A stretch of 64,000 bases of DNA from Rapana venosa. Its lineage: Eukaryota > Mollusca > Gastropoda > Neogastropoda > Muricidae. The translations under genes and the position numbers were made by a program. Where the stretch lies: NCBI GenBank assembly GCA_028751875.1, contig CM054155.1, positions 4,660,245 through 4,724,244 of the forward strand, written 5' to 3'. The notes below the pieces were generated by a model that did not search any database, was not told the DNA's origin, and saw only the letters and a list, made by a program, of their open reading frames with translations. This document shows positions 22,601 through 30,800 of this stretch, piece by piece. The first letter of the stretch is position 1. Each line of letters opens with the position of its first letter.

Positions 22601-25148
22601 TTCACATGAACCATAAATATGCAGAGGTAGGTCATTAATATAAATAGAGAAAAGAAGTGGTCCTAATATTGATCCCTGTGTGTGTGTATGTGTGTGCATG
22701 CGTTCATGAGAGCGTGTGTGCGTGCGTGTATGTGTGATGCATAAAACACAAGTCTTCTAATCAAACAAATCCTGAGTACCTTTCTTTTTTGCAGGACAAT
22801 CTCTGGCGAGTGAACTCGTCCCCATAGTCAACAATATTCAGCAGCCGTTGACACACGTTGATACTGTTGCCGATGTAAAGGTCGGAGAGACTAAGGGTCG
22901 TGTCCTTGACACTGGTGCGAAGGAACAGCTTACGGTTCTTCATGTCATACTGAAACAAACAACAGACGATATTGCAGCAATGAGAAAACACATAATTATG
23001 CTTGGCAGAATTAGAGCATAAAGAAGAGACACCTGAATTTTCATGCAAACAATCTTGCATTTTTCAAAATGGTTTCTGATTAGAATTTTGTATACATAGA
23101 TTGGCGACCTAGTATAACAGTTTACTGGAAACTAATAGGCTACAACTGTAGTATATCAAGACAAGTACTGAAGTAACCCACTGGTGCCGCATTCCTCTTG
23201 ATGCTGGAAGTCTCAGGTTTGAAATCATATGATCCTGAAGTCGGAATGCAGCTGCCTTAATGGTGGGCAAAAACGGCCGCAAACACAAAAATATCACCAT
23301 AGGTGAAGCTCCGATCTCTAGCTGAGGAACAAACAAACAAAAAACCCCACACAAAACCAAACTTTGACCCCCATCCATCAGACTGGAAACTGGTCTCTGG
23401 GCTGAATTGATCATATTTAGTTCCTTGCTTATACAATGTATATCACAATCACAGATCAAAAAGCTACAGCAACAACATTCATGGAAAAACTGTGTCGAAA
23501 AAAGCCATTCTTACACAGAAACAAAATACACCTGTGGAAAAACAAAATTTGCAATGCAGTTGTGTTGATGTCCTCTCTCCCTGGGAAAGGCAAAGCAGAT
23601 GTCATGCACAAAGTTGTGCTGTGTGTGATCCACAATACATGCAAAACAACATAAACAATACGATACAATGACAACACACTGCAATATGCTACAACGCAAT
23701 ACACTACAATGTAATAAGTATCATACAATATAAAACAATGTGATAAATAGAATACAGTGTGATGAAATAAATGTAATACAATACAACACAATACAATTTT
23801 TAAAAGCAATAAATACAATACAAAACAAAGCAGTAAACACAATACTATGCCAAACAATACAATACAATAATATACTACAAAACAATACAAATTTACAATA
23901 AACAACACAAGTCCGTTAAATACACTGCACCACAAAACAACACATCATTCTCACCATCTCCACGGCTTTGGAGTTGGAAAAGTAGAAGAACTGGAACTGC
24001 CGCACGCGGGCAGCCATTTCCTCATACCATTCCACGATGAAGGTAAACCGCTCATCATCCTGTCAACAGAGAAAAAGAGATTGTGTACACAGTACAACAG
24101 TTGGCATGGATGTTCCTCTTCTCTGCATTCCTTTATTGGGTGGGATGTGTAGTGCCTGGTTTGCTCCTGTGGATGTACCTCTGGTGGTCTGTCTGCTGGC
24201 CTCAGAGGACATGATTAGACTTCAGAGCAGCTCATATTTTGTATGTTAATGTTTTTATAACCCACTGAAAACTTACATGAATTTCAGGATATTTAATGTG
24301 CATATTTGACCTTTTGCATGAGTATATATATACATAAAGAATATTAAGACACTGTCAGGTCTGCACTTTAAGTTGATCTCATAGATTGTAAAAATCCCAA
24401 CCATTAATTCATCAGACTCCACTTCTAAGATCTGAACCCGTGACTTCACAGACCCATGGGAACATAAACAGTGTCAACCACTTGGCTATAGTGTCTACCG
24501 TCATGGATGATATAAACTTACTCAGTATGCAGTTGTTGTGAAACCCATTCCACTACTTGTCATCCTGGGGGTAACCCTGAATATGCACTCTGACTCACTC
24601 ATTATAGTGGAAGTCATTGTACAGCCAGCCACAAGTGCACACTGGATGACAAGTTTGCATGCATGCCTCACCACATAGGAAGGCATAATCTGACTTCAGA
24701 GGATTCCACCACCACCCCTCCCCCTTTAAAGGTGAGCACTCCTTTAAAGAAGAGTGCAGGTTGTTATGCTCCGAGCTTGTCATGGCTGAAGCTAATCTCA
24801 ACATAATATTTCATGGCATAACAACATTTGAATGTAGGCCTTAGCCGTTTGCTTACATCAATAACTGACAAAGCTTTTGACCTGGGACAAAGCTTTTGAC
24901 TTATTTTCAGGACCTCTTCCTAACTATCTTCTGATTTGCCGTCAAATTCCAACTTTGTTGCCATATTTCGTCTTTACTAAAACTTGCTCAGACACAATAG
25001 CATGCCACTGATGCGAACACGTTCTGAGTGCCTTGAATTTGAGTTTGCGACACAACTGAATCAGACCCGGTTGTAATAAATGATGAGTTTATATCCAGTC
25101 CAAGTGTGTCTCTAATCAATAATATGCTTTAAAAAATATACTTACCAT
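12886..25148 (-). CDS. NME7: NME7, nucleoside diphosphate kinase homologue 7 (complete, 9 coding exons)
   Basis: Joined exons (minus): 25146-25148, 23955-24059, 22780-22949, 19888-20049, 18956-19110, 17634-17789, 15581-15828, 13654-13761, 12886-12918. Every junction is GT-AG and every phase matches, giving 1140 nt and 379 residues, close to the vertebrate protein (about 376). Order: DM10 domain (about residues 2-90), first NDP-kinase domain (MIKPDA near 97-102, catalytic H206 in NAVHGSD), second NDP-kinase domain (IIKPSA near 242-247, H358 in NAVHCTD). In the family, NME7 is a gamma-tubulin ring complex component and an inner protein of ciliary doublet microtubules, and the first domain's histidine carries autophosphorylation activity. 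Those roles are inferred here from orthology. The ATG sits at the very end of the first visible exon in a strong CCACCATGG context. The gene is head to head with BLZF1, and its introns hold many SINEs, tandem repeats and a LINE. Confidence 0.94.
13104..13653. repeat. (CA)n-rich tracts in NME7 intron 8
   Basis: Interrupted CA/TGCA tracts lie at about 13125-13325 and 13498-13653. The second runs right up to the exon 8 splice donor. Open frames of poly His-Thr here are artefacts. Confidence 0.9.
13654..13761 (-). CDS. NME7: NME7 exon 8
   Basis: Residues 334-369: ARHLRPRTLRALFGTDK and the second catalytic motif NAVHCTD (H358). Both splice sites are embedded in GT microsatellite: acceptor ...GTGTGTGTGCAG and donor GAG|GTGTGTGTCTG. 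Confidence 0.94.
13835..14290 (+). mobile_element. Diverged tRNA-derived SINE in NME7 intron 7
   Basis: Head with A-box-like TAGGCTAGCAGTCAGAG and B-box-like AGATTCAAGTCTC. The body at about 14150-14290 matches the SINE body seen elsewhere: CTCCATTCC, GACTAAGAACTGA, CACCCTCTGCATATGTTAAA, AGAGTAGGCCA. A poly-G run follows at about 14296-14311. Confidence 0.6.
14312..14814. other. Intronic sequence, nothing recognised
   Basis: Unique-looking intron sequence of NME7 with a C homopolymer near 14751-14765 and a (TA)n patch near 14790. Confidence 0.5.
14815..15040. repeat. SINE module B carrying a 23-bp tandem array
   Basis: Module-B sequence GGCTCTGAGGTTCACCAATG is interrupted by five tandem copies of a 23-bp unit (GCAGACGTTTTAGCCCAACA plus TAA) at about 14868-14985. 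The module then resumes with TAGCTGCATTTGGACTTTGG. The array has expanded inside the repeat. Confidence 0.75.
15045..15320 (-). mobile_element. tRNA-derived SINE (body and head)
   Basis: Minus-strand element with head near 15316 (AGCTAGTCTGGTGGTTAGAG) and a degenerate B box (GGGATCAATCCC). The body matches family A (GAGGTCCCGTGTGAGAAC, AGGCCATTGTGTGCCGGTGG). At its distal end it continues into module B rather than the family-A stem-loop tail. Confidence 0.7.
15291..15572. repeat. 54-bp tandem array next to NME7 exon 7
   Basis: Five units of 54 bp begin at 15291, 15345, 15399, 15453 and 15507, with a partial sixth at 15561. Each contains CCCAGCACTCTAACCACCAG and ACTAGCTCCCC, which is the reverse complement of the neighbouring SINE's A-box region. 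The array therefore arose by tandem amplification of the SINE head plus flank. The last partial unit touches the exon 7 splice donor. A 335-codon open frame across it is an artefact. Confidence 0.9.
15581..15828 (-). CDS. NME7: NME7 exon 7
   Basis: Residues 251-333: IAGKIINAITEAGF, EEFLEVYKGVV, MVAELFSGPCMALEV and FRELAGPADP of the second kinase domain. It is markedly more GC-rich than its surroundings. Acceptor CACCTTCAG, donor GTGAGTCC. A 54-bp tandem array begins within 10 bases of the donor on the intron side. Confidence 0.95.
15905..16195. repeat. Degenerate ~100-bp tandem repeat
   Basis: Three diverged units share GTCTGT, GAGTCTG, GTCTGTCT, GATGATTAAC and TGATTTATCAA in the same order. 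It lies in NME7 intron 6. Confidence 0.55.
16210..16490. other. Intronic; degraded R2 fragment
   Basis: ACCACCAACCACAGGACCAT resembles the R2 core at 1900 and 8720. The rest of this stretch in NME7 intron 6 shows nothing recognisable. Confidence 0.35.
16494..16783 (-). mobile_element. tRNA-derived SINE, family C, full length
   Basis: Minus strand: head at about 16780 with A box TGGTCGAGTGGTTTA (16752-16766) and B box GGTTCGATCCC (16712-16722). The body contains TGTGTCCTTGGGAAAGAC and CCACCCAGGTGTACAAGTGG and ends at CGAAAGAACATACTTTATT. Another copy lies at 61986-62253, and the first bases of a third run off the window end (63967-64000). Confidence 0.85.
16784..17244. other. Intronic; (TA)n near 17124-17145
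   Basis: Part of NME7 intron 6. Apart from the (TA)n run and a pyrimidine-rich patch at about 16945-16990, I see nothing recognisable. Confidence 0.5.
17245..17565 (-). mobile_element. tRNA-derived SINE with module-B end
   Basis: On the minus strand a diverged head near 17560 (TAGTTAAGACGTTCACCTGC) is followed by CAGAACATCTTGTGCACACA, AGGAGTAGGCCATTTC and then module B (CTACCTACATGG ... CACCATTGGGGAACCTTGG). A C-run near 17310 interrupts it. Confidence 0.65.
17634..17789 (-). CDS. NME7: NME7 exon 6
   Basis: Residues 199-250 plus one base. It contains the first-domain catalytic motif NAVHGSD (H206), the IEFFFP strand and the start of the second NDP-kinase domain (NCTCCIIKPSAL). Acceptor TGTTTCAG, donor GTCAGT. 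Confidence 0.94.
17800..18483. other. NME7 intron 5 sequence, nothing recognised
   Basis: Upstream (minus-strand sense) of exon 6. A-rich patches occur at 18080-18170. There is no further coding exon here, since exon 5 to exon 6 phases join directly. Confidence 0.5.
18484..18815 (+). mobile_element. Hairpin repeat family, copy 2 (~330 bp)
   Basis: Matches 35008-35335 reverse-complemented along its whole length. Left end: GGGGATGC ... GCATCCCC inverted repeat enclosing CAGTATAAATA, a TATA-like motif. Middle: pyrimidine-rich. Right third: GCCGAAGTCAGATGCGCTGG, TGACTTGTCAGGCGCTTAAC, then the stem CAGACAACAA-TAG-TTGCTGTCTG and an end near GTTCGACGAGGAGGAGGA. It is not coding and lies antisense in NME7 intron 5. 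Element class is unknown; it could be a MITE-like or Helitron-like non-autonomous element or a solo LTR. Confidence 0.82.
18956..19110 (-). CDS. NME7: NME7 exon 5
   Basis: Residues 147-198 plus one base: LDYVTSGPVVAFEIVGENAV and the IGPTDPSEAR...TSIRAQYGT stretch that precedes the catalytic loop. Acceptor GGTTGCAG, donor GTTAGT. Confidence 0.93.
19145..19525 (-). mobile_element. tRNA-derived SINE, family A, near full length
   Basis: Same architecture as 100-460: degenerate head near 19520, B-box-like sequence at about 19460-19470 (revcomp of GAATCGAACCC), family-A body, and the stem-loop tail AAGCATATGAATGCTTATTC then TATCCTCGAAATAAAAGAG, followed by a short (TC)n. It lies in NME7 intron 4, just beyond exon 5. 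Confidence 0.85.
19888..20049 (-). CDS. NME7: NME7 exon 4
   Basis: Residues 93-146 plus two bases of 147. It starts the first NDP-kinase domain with RTLGMIKPDAVEKLGQI and ends at SKPFL. Acceptor TTTGTTCAG, donor GTAAGAC. The plus-strand open frame overlapping it is an antisense shadow. Confidence 0.95.
20070..21240. other. NME7 intron 3, no feature recognised
   Basis: Unique-looking intron sequence between exon 4 and the LINE. Small open frames here have no recognisable content. Confidence 0.5.
21241..21345. repeat. Interrupted (TG)n
   Basis: Degenerate TG/TGCA tract adjoining the 3' end of the minus-strand LINE. Confidence 0.8.
21350..22700 (-). mobile_element. LINE fragment 3 in NME7 intron 3
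   Basis: Minus-strand RT pieces in several frames: QGSILGPLLFSIYINDLPLH, then the catalytic FADD (22586-22597), then VLGAVIDNDLSWSEH, YINRKIKHFLNLQSRKLFF and [13 protein letters not shown]-terminal piece (ILPLKDSLHFNKCLCMYNIL) and a 3' UTR follow, ending in TTTGACTTGACTTGAC at about 21354-21368. Multiple frameshifts mean it is dead. The 3' UTR carries a ~115-bp direct duplication (21550-21600 and 21665-21715 share CAAGACAGTATAACATAAGC). It is 5' truncated at a TG tract near 22690. Confidence 0.85.
22780..22949 (-). CDS. NME7: NME7 exon 3
   Basis: Residues 37-92 plus two bases of codon 93. It holds the rest of the DM10 domain (KLFLRTSVKD, DLYIGNSINV, IVDYGDEFTRQRL). Acceptor TTTGTTTCAG, donor GTACTC. 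Confidence 0.93.
23109..23345 (-). mobile_element. SINE module-B fragment
   Basis: Reverse complement reads CTCAGCTAGAGATCGGAGCT, CACCTATGGTGATATTTTTG and AGGCAGCTGCATTCCGACTT, i.e. module B of the tRNA-type SINEs. It lies in NME7 intron 2. Confidence 0.55.
23640..23935. repeat. Degenerate (AATAC/ACAAT)n tract
   Basis: Long run of diverged pentamer-like repeats (CAATACAATACAAC and similar) in NME7 intron 2, ending just before the exon 2 donor. Confidence 0.75.
23955..24059 (-). CDS. NME7: NME7 exon 2
   Basis: Residues 2-36, beginning DDERFTFIVEWYEE: the start of the DM10 domain. Acceptor CTGTTGACAG, donor GTGAGA. Phase 0 at both ends. Confidence 0.93.
24070..25140. other. NME7 intron 1, nothing recognised
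   Basis: Intron directly after the initiator ATG. No exon or repeat that I can support. Confidence 0.5.
25146..25148 (-). CDS. NME7: NME7 coding exon 1 (ATG only)
   Basis: CCACCATG followed immediately by donor GTAAGT-like GTAAG (25141-25145). Only the initiator methionine is encoded; the rest of the exon upstream is 5' UTR. Phase 0 joins GATGATGAG of the next exon, giving MDDERFTFIVEWY. Confidence 0.85.
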
Positions 25149-25450
25149 GGTGGAAAGATGTAGACTAGAAAAGTTCCACACAAAAATCGCACTATCCCTC
25201 CTGTGGCTGGGGTCTTGGCACTTGTTGTAGCAACAGCGGCTTCCGACAAGCGGGACAATGCGCGTTCTTGATTGGTTAGAAAAGGACTGACATCTATTTC
25301 CGCTTAAGAACTTCCGGGGCGTAAGAGTTGAGGGATTTTGTTGGAACCTCCACAAAAAGTCTTCACACAACTGTTTATTTTTTATCTCACATAGGTGAGT
25401 CTGATGACAAAGTTTGATTTTGTAGAAATTCAACAAAAACATATAAATAG
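25149..25450. promoter_or_regulatory. Probable NME7 side of a bidirectional promoter
   Basis: Directly upstream of the NME7 ATG and facing BLZF1. Visible motifs are ATTGG at 25271-25275 (an inverted CCAAT box for NME7), an ETS-like CTTCCGG at 25311-25317, and the imperfect palindrome GTTGTAGCAAC at 25224-25234. Its right half, AGCAAC, fits an RFX X-box half site, which would suit a ciliary gene. No TATA box is obvious on the NME7 side. Regulatory roles are inferred. Confidence 0.45.
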
Positions 25451-26709
25451 AGGGTCTAGTGTGCTGATTTATTCGGGATTTGCTAGTTTCTTTCGTTATT
25501 TATCAGCAATGAACTAAATGACATCCACTGGCATCACAACATGATGAACATCTGTTCCACTTTGACGTCAGATTCAGAGATCGATGGTTTTGGATGTTGT
25601 GTTGGCAGTGGTAGTGTCGTGGTGATTCGATAGATCTGTATAACAACGTTAATCATTATGTGATGCTTTTTAGGTTTGTAGGTATAGATACTGAGACGTT
25701 TGGCTTAAATTAGATTTGTAAAAGTTCTTATAATTTAACTAGTTGTACTTAGTTGTAGTAGTTCTGTCCACAGTATATTTATTATACAAATTTATACTAT
25801 ATAGTATATAGCCAATATATAGGCTTTCCAGTGTATCATATGCTGTGTGCTAAAAATCATCATCACACAACCAGCCTGACAAAAAAAAAGATCAACAACA
25901 GCTGCAAGTTGAATCTATGCTATTTGCTAAGGAGTGTAGTAATTAGTATCAATAACAGTTTTCTTTCCTGTTCCGAATATTAACAGGATCTGAAAATGCA
26001 TGCCAAGTAAAGTGTGTTGAAGATTATGAACTTGACATTAGTTTGTGTCTTATGAGTTGTGATTTTTCTTTCTTTGTTTTGATTGCTCTTTCTTCAGCAG
26101 TGTAGCACATGCCAGAATTTTGCCCCTGTGATAATGAAGCTGTCTGTGCCTTGAGGATTACCATGAACACCAATTGATAGCAATCTTGCAACTTGATTCA
26201 AAGGGATAGATTACAGTTTTCTGTGAAATTTGAAGAAATATTGCATGTTTTACTTGTTTTTTTGCACCCCAAGTAGAGAGCTCTATAGATACAATAATCA
26301 ATATGGGACATTCACCTTCAGAAAGCATCACCTGATTAGAGGCAAAGATGCAAGACTTAAATAAAATGTGATAATCAAAATCATCCTCACAGCTTAGTTG
26401 CAGTAAAACTAGTACAGTAGTAGAAGTAGTAGTGGTAGTAGTAGCAGTAGCACCTTTAATACTGGTAGTAAGACCAGGAGCTGACTTTTTTACTAAAAGT
26501 AAACTAAAGGATGTCTCATCCTCATTCAAATGATAAATTCTAAAATTGAGTTATCTAGGACTGTTTCAACTTTCATTGTTTGTATTTATTTTATTTAGAT
26601 AAAACATTCCTTCAAAATGTTAAAGTAATTCTAAATCTTAGTCACATCTTAAGTGTGTGTATGTGTGTCACTGTGTGTGTGTGTACTGTGTGTGCATGCG
26701 TGCGTGTGT

Positions 26710-26776
<67 letters not shown>

Positions 26777-27387
26777 GTGTATACAATTACAAGTGCTCCC
26801 CAACCCCTCTCTCCCAAAAGTGTGGGGGGGGGGGGTTCAACAAGCTAAACAAACAAACAAAAAAGAACTGAGAAAGGTTTTTAAAACTGAGAGGGAGAGT
26901 TGAGTAATGCCCCCCCCCCCTCCTCCCTCCCCCCCCCAAAAAAAAAGTCATAAAATGGTAAAACTACAGAAAACTGGATTTTTCCATGAACAACTCTGTT
27001 CTGAAGAGCATTTGAGGAATAAGCAGGTGTGGTGAATGGTTTGGGTTGTGGTGTTGATGCTATCGTTGTTTTGTTTGTTTTGAGGGGGTGGTGGGTTGGT
27101 TGGTTGTCTACAAAAGGGGTTTTTTGGGGGGTGGGGTTTCTTCTCTTTCTTTTCTTTTTTTGTGGAGGGGGGGGGGGGGTGGGGGGCATGAGAGAAATGG
27201 TAGAATATTGATGTTAGATGTTCAATTGTCTATGTGGTGATCAATTTAAAAATTATTCATATTATCACACAGTCTTATATAATAATACATGTGTCAGTTT
27301 CACAATGAATAATATTTAATGATAAATTTTCAAATCATTTTCAAACTTTTCAAATCTAATAAATTCCTCTTTTTTTTTTCTGTACAG
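25451..27387. other. BLZF1 5' region: untranslated exon/intron, unresolved
   Basis: The first coding exon of BLZF1 begins at a splice acceptor (TTTTCTGTACAG, ending 27387), so at least one upstream non-coding exon must lie in or near this interval. I could not place it. The interval also holds a degenerate (AGT)n patch at about 26405-26455, a (TG)n tract at about 26650-26775, G/C homopolymers at about 26824-26836 and 26908-26940, and a G-rich run near 27160-27185. Confidence 0.5.
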
Positions 27388-27391
27388 TGAA

Positions 27392-27899
27392 ATGGCACAC
27401 TCTCACTCTCACGCGTCATCAAACAAGGAATTAACAGAAACGGTCTTGCTGCGACATGCTCTGCCAAAATACAACTTTCAAGGCAAAAAGTTACCCAAAG
27501 AAGCGCCAAGTCCTCAGTCCACAAAGCAAGGCTCCAGTCTCACTCCACAGTCCATGTCATCACAAGAGACCAAGCTGGCCTTAGCTACTCCAGTCACTAC
27601 CAAGACAAGTCAGAACATTATACCTTCCAAAGAGCTGGACCGAAAATCAGCTGCTGTACGTCCTTTTCCTGCAGTGACCAAATCAGACACTGTCTCTGGT
27701 AGTAATGTGGTCAAGCCCATAGCCGCTGTGGTCGCCCCAAATATTCGAAATGCGGGAAGTGGGAAGGAGCAAGCGGGGGTGGGGAAGCCTGATGAAGCAA
27801 CAGGCAGTGCAGCAGTGAGGGCGATGCCCTCTGGTGGAGGTAGAGAAGTGAACTTGACCTATTTGCCCAATGTGTCTGCAGCCAGTCCTGGAACTGTAG
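27392..27899 (+). CDS. BLZF1: BLZF1 coding exon 1
   Basis: Residues 1-169 plus one base. ATG lies four bases after the acceptor (TTTTCTGTACAG|TGAAATGG). The low-complexity, Ser/Thr/Lys-rich N-terminus shows no recognisable domain. Donor GTAAGT at 27900. Confidence 0.85.
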
Positions 27900-30800
27900 G
27901 TAAGTAGAAAGGGAAAAATGAAAGGGGAGGGGAGAGGGGGAGAGTAGTGATGATAGAGGAGGTATCGGAGATAAAGTGTATTGTTGAAAGCAGGTAGATT
28001 TCAACGTTTGATTGTTTCAATAGAAAATAAAATAAAAGCATAGTTCTTTACTTATTTTAAAAAGATCATTTCAGTAGAAAAAAAGATCATATCAAGCAAT
28101 AGTGTGCACTGGGGGTTTTTTTTGGATATGGTAGAATTGGCAAATGTTGATGTTAGCTGTCTTTTTTCTTTTAATTTTATGCTTGCGCAGCTACTTGTAT
28201 TGCTGGTGTATCTGCAATAGTATTCACTTTTAAGGGTTATTATAGCCATAGGTATTATACATGTCAAGCAAACAGTCCATGAAGCTGATCATCAAAAAGG
28301 AGTTCTGCTGTTAGTAGAAGGTATTGCATGGAAACACTGGTAGCATTCCACAGAACTGGATTTTATTCAGTACTGTCACTCCACTACTGTGCAGCTCAGG
28401 GCAGCTGGTAGTACTGCTAGTACTAGTTGTGTACTAGTTACCAACTAAATTTGTCGCACGGAATTTTATTTTTTTTAAATGCTTCAAAGGTCTTGCTGCT
28501 GCAGTGGTACATAATACACACCCCTCCCCCTTTTCTTTTCTTTTTTTTCTTTCACTTAATAATTTTCCTTCTTGCTTCTGCTCTACTCTTCCTTACTAGA
28601 ATTTTTCTCCAAGCTATCTTTTATTATTATTATTATTATTATTAATTTTCTAGTCTCTTGTCTGTGTCAGAACATCTTGCACACACATTAAAACCTGTTC
28701 CACTTTTCGGAAAAGTATTTATGTATTCATTTATATCGAGGATAATAGAACTCCGCTAGTATGCCATTGTGTGCCAGTGGGAACATGACAAAGTGTACAA
28801 AATTGCAATGATACAGGGACTGGATGTAAAAAAAAAAAATCACACAATGCTTATTCTATTGTTCTCGAAGTAAAAAGAAAAAAAGAGATGACACTCCTAC
28901 CTGGCCATTTGTCCCCCCAGACATCCCTGTGCCAGACGCGGCACTGTTGGCCCATGCTGTGGGGGGACCCAGCCTGGAGGAGAAGCTGGAGAAGGCGGAG
29001 AAGGAGATCGCCATGCTGAGGTCACAGCTGGACGTGCAGCTGCAGGTCAACGCCGAGATCAAGCGACTGCTAGTGGCCTCTGTGGGCGAGGACTTTGAGA
29101 GGAAAGTGGAGAATCTGGCCAGGTGAGTAGCCCATGGGTCTCCTTGTGTCCACTTGGTTTAGACAAAAATGTTATTAGTTCAGAACAGTGTAGCACCAGT
29201 GCATGAAATGAGTACAACAAGCAATGCCTATGTGAGTACTCTAACGTTTATGTATGTGCAAAAATGGGCTGCGGTTTTTGTCCACTTCTTTTGATTTCAG
29301 AATAGATCACTACCATTTTGGTGAAGTCTGTCATCCTTGATAAATGGTTTACATACATGTATAGCAGACATTGCAACTTTTTTCCTTTAAAAAAAAGAAA
29401 AAGATTTAGGGTAGTAGTATGAGCTGATACCAGTAGAGTACAAACTACTGCAAAGCTTCCAGAAATGAATCATTCATTCATGCTCTGACCATGTGTCAAG
29501 AACATTGTTCTGCTGATGTGTTAGGTTACTCAAAACCTATCACAAGTTGGCAGACAGTGAGTGACGAGACACTGGAACTTATTTGATCTAGATCCTCAAA
29601 TAACAGACATGCAAATTAGTACTTAAAACTATTGTAGTTAACTCCCTTGTTTTGCAAGAGACCCAGTTTTTAAATAATGGACTCCAGTACTGTACAATTT
29701 TGTTTGTACTACCAGTGATATGAAAAGTGCCAATACCATCAGAAAATATGTGTGTGTCCTTGAGACAGATGTAAGAATTGTATCTTTAAAAAAAAGAAAA
29801 AGACGGTGTGGATAGAAACACTCTTTTGTGTATAATAATTAGAAACAAAGGGGGGGGGGGGGGGGGGTTGTGCTATGAGGCTAGTTGCTAGTATTCAGGC
29901 CTCAGTAGACTGACTCTGCAGGAAATAGTTTCAAGTCATTGCCTGCCTAAAAAACACGATAACTGTCTTTTTGGTCATGTCTAAATCAAGTGTGGTTCCA
30001 TGTAATAAAGAGTTCCTATTGTTTCCATTCCATCAGTAGCTGAGGTATATTCTACCTTAGAAATGTTTTTCTTCTCCTTCTTCATCTTCGTATTCGTATT
30101 TGTATTCTTTTTCTTCTTCTTTGTCTTCTTCTTTTTCTTGTCAACTTCTTCATATTTTTATTTGTCTTCTATCTCTTTGAGAGAGGTTAGCTGTTAAGTG
30201 TTAGATTTTTAAATATGCATTAAATTTTGATGATAATTTGACACAAGCTTTTAAATATATACATTAACTTTTGATGATACTCTGACACCAGCTATAAATA
30301 TACACGTTAAATGTTGATGATAATCTGACCCAAGCTTTTAAATATGTACGTTAAATGTTGATGATAATCTGACACAAACTTTTAAATATATATATACATT
30401 AAATGTTGATGATAATCTGACCCAAGCTATAAATATGTACGTTGAATGTTGATGATAATCTGACCCAAGCTATAAATATGTACGTTGAATGTTGGTGATA
30501 ATCTGACCCAAGCTATAAATATGTACGTTGAATGTTGGTGATACTGTGACGCCAGCTATGCTGCAGGCAGTGGTGTGGTGTTGACCTGAACTCTGCCTGT
30601 GGCCCCACAGAGACCGTGCCCAGCTGGCCCTGGAGTTGGGCGACTTCACCAAGAAGATGACGGAGGACTACGAAAACCTGGACCAGATCTCCATACAGGC
30701 CGACATGTGGCGCAGCAAGTACCTGGCCAGCAGGTGAAGGGTGGAACGCCTCTGTGTGTGGGAGAAGAGAAACGAAAAACATGCAATTTTTGTTTGTTTT

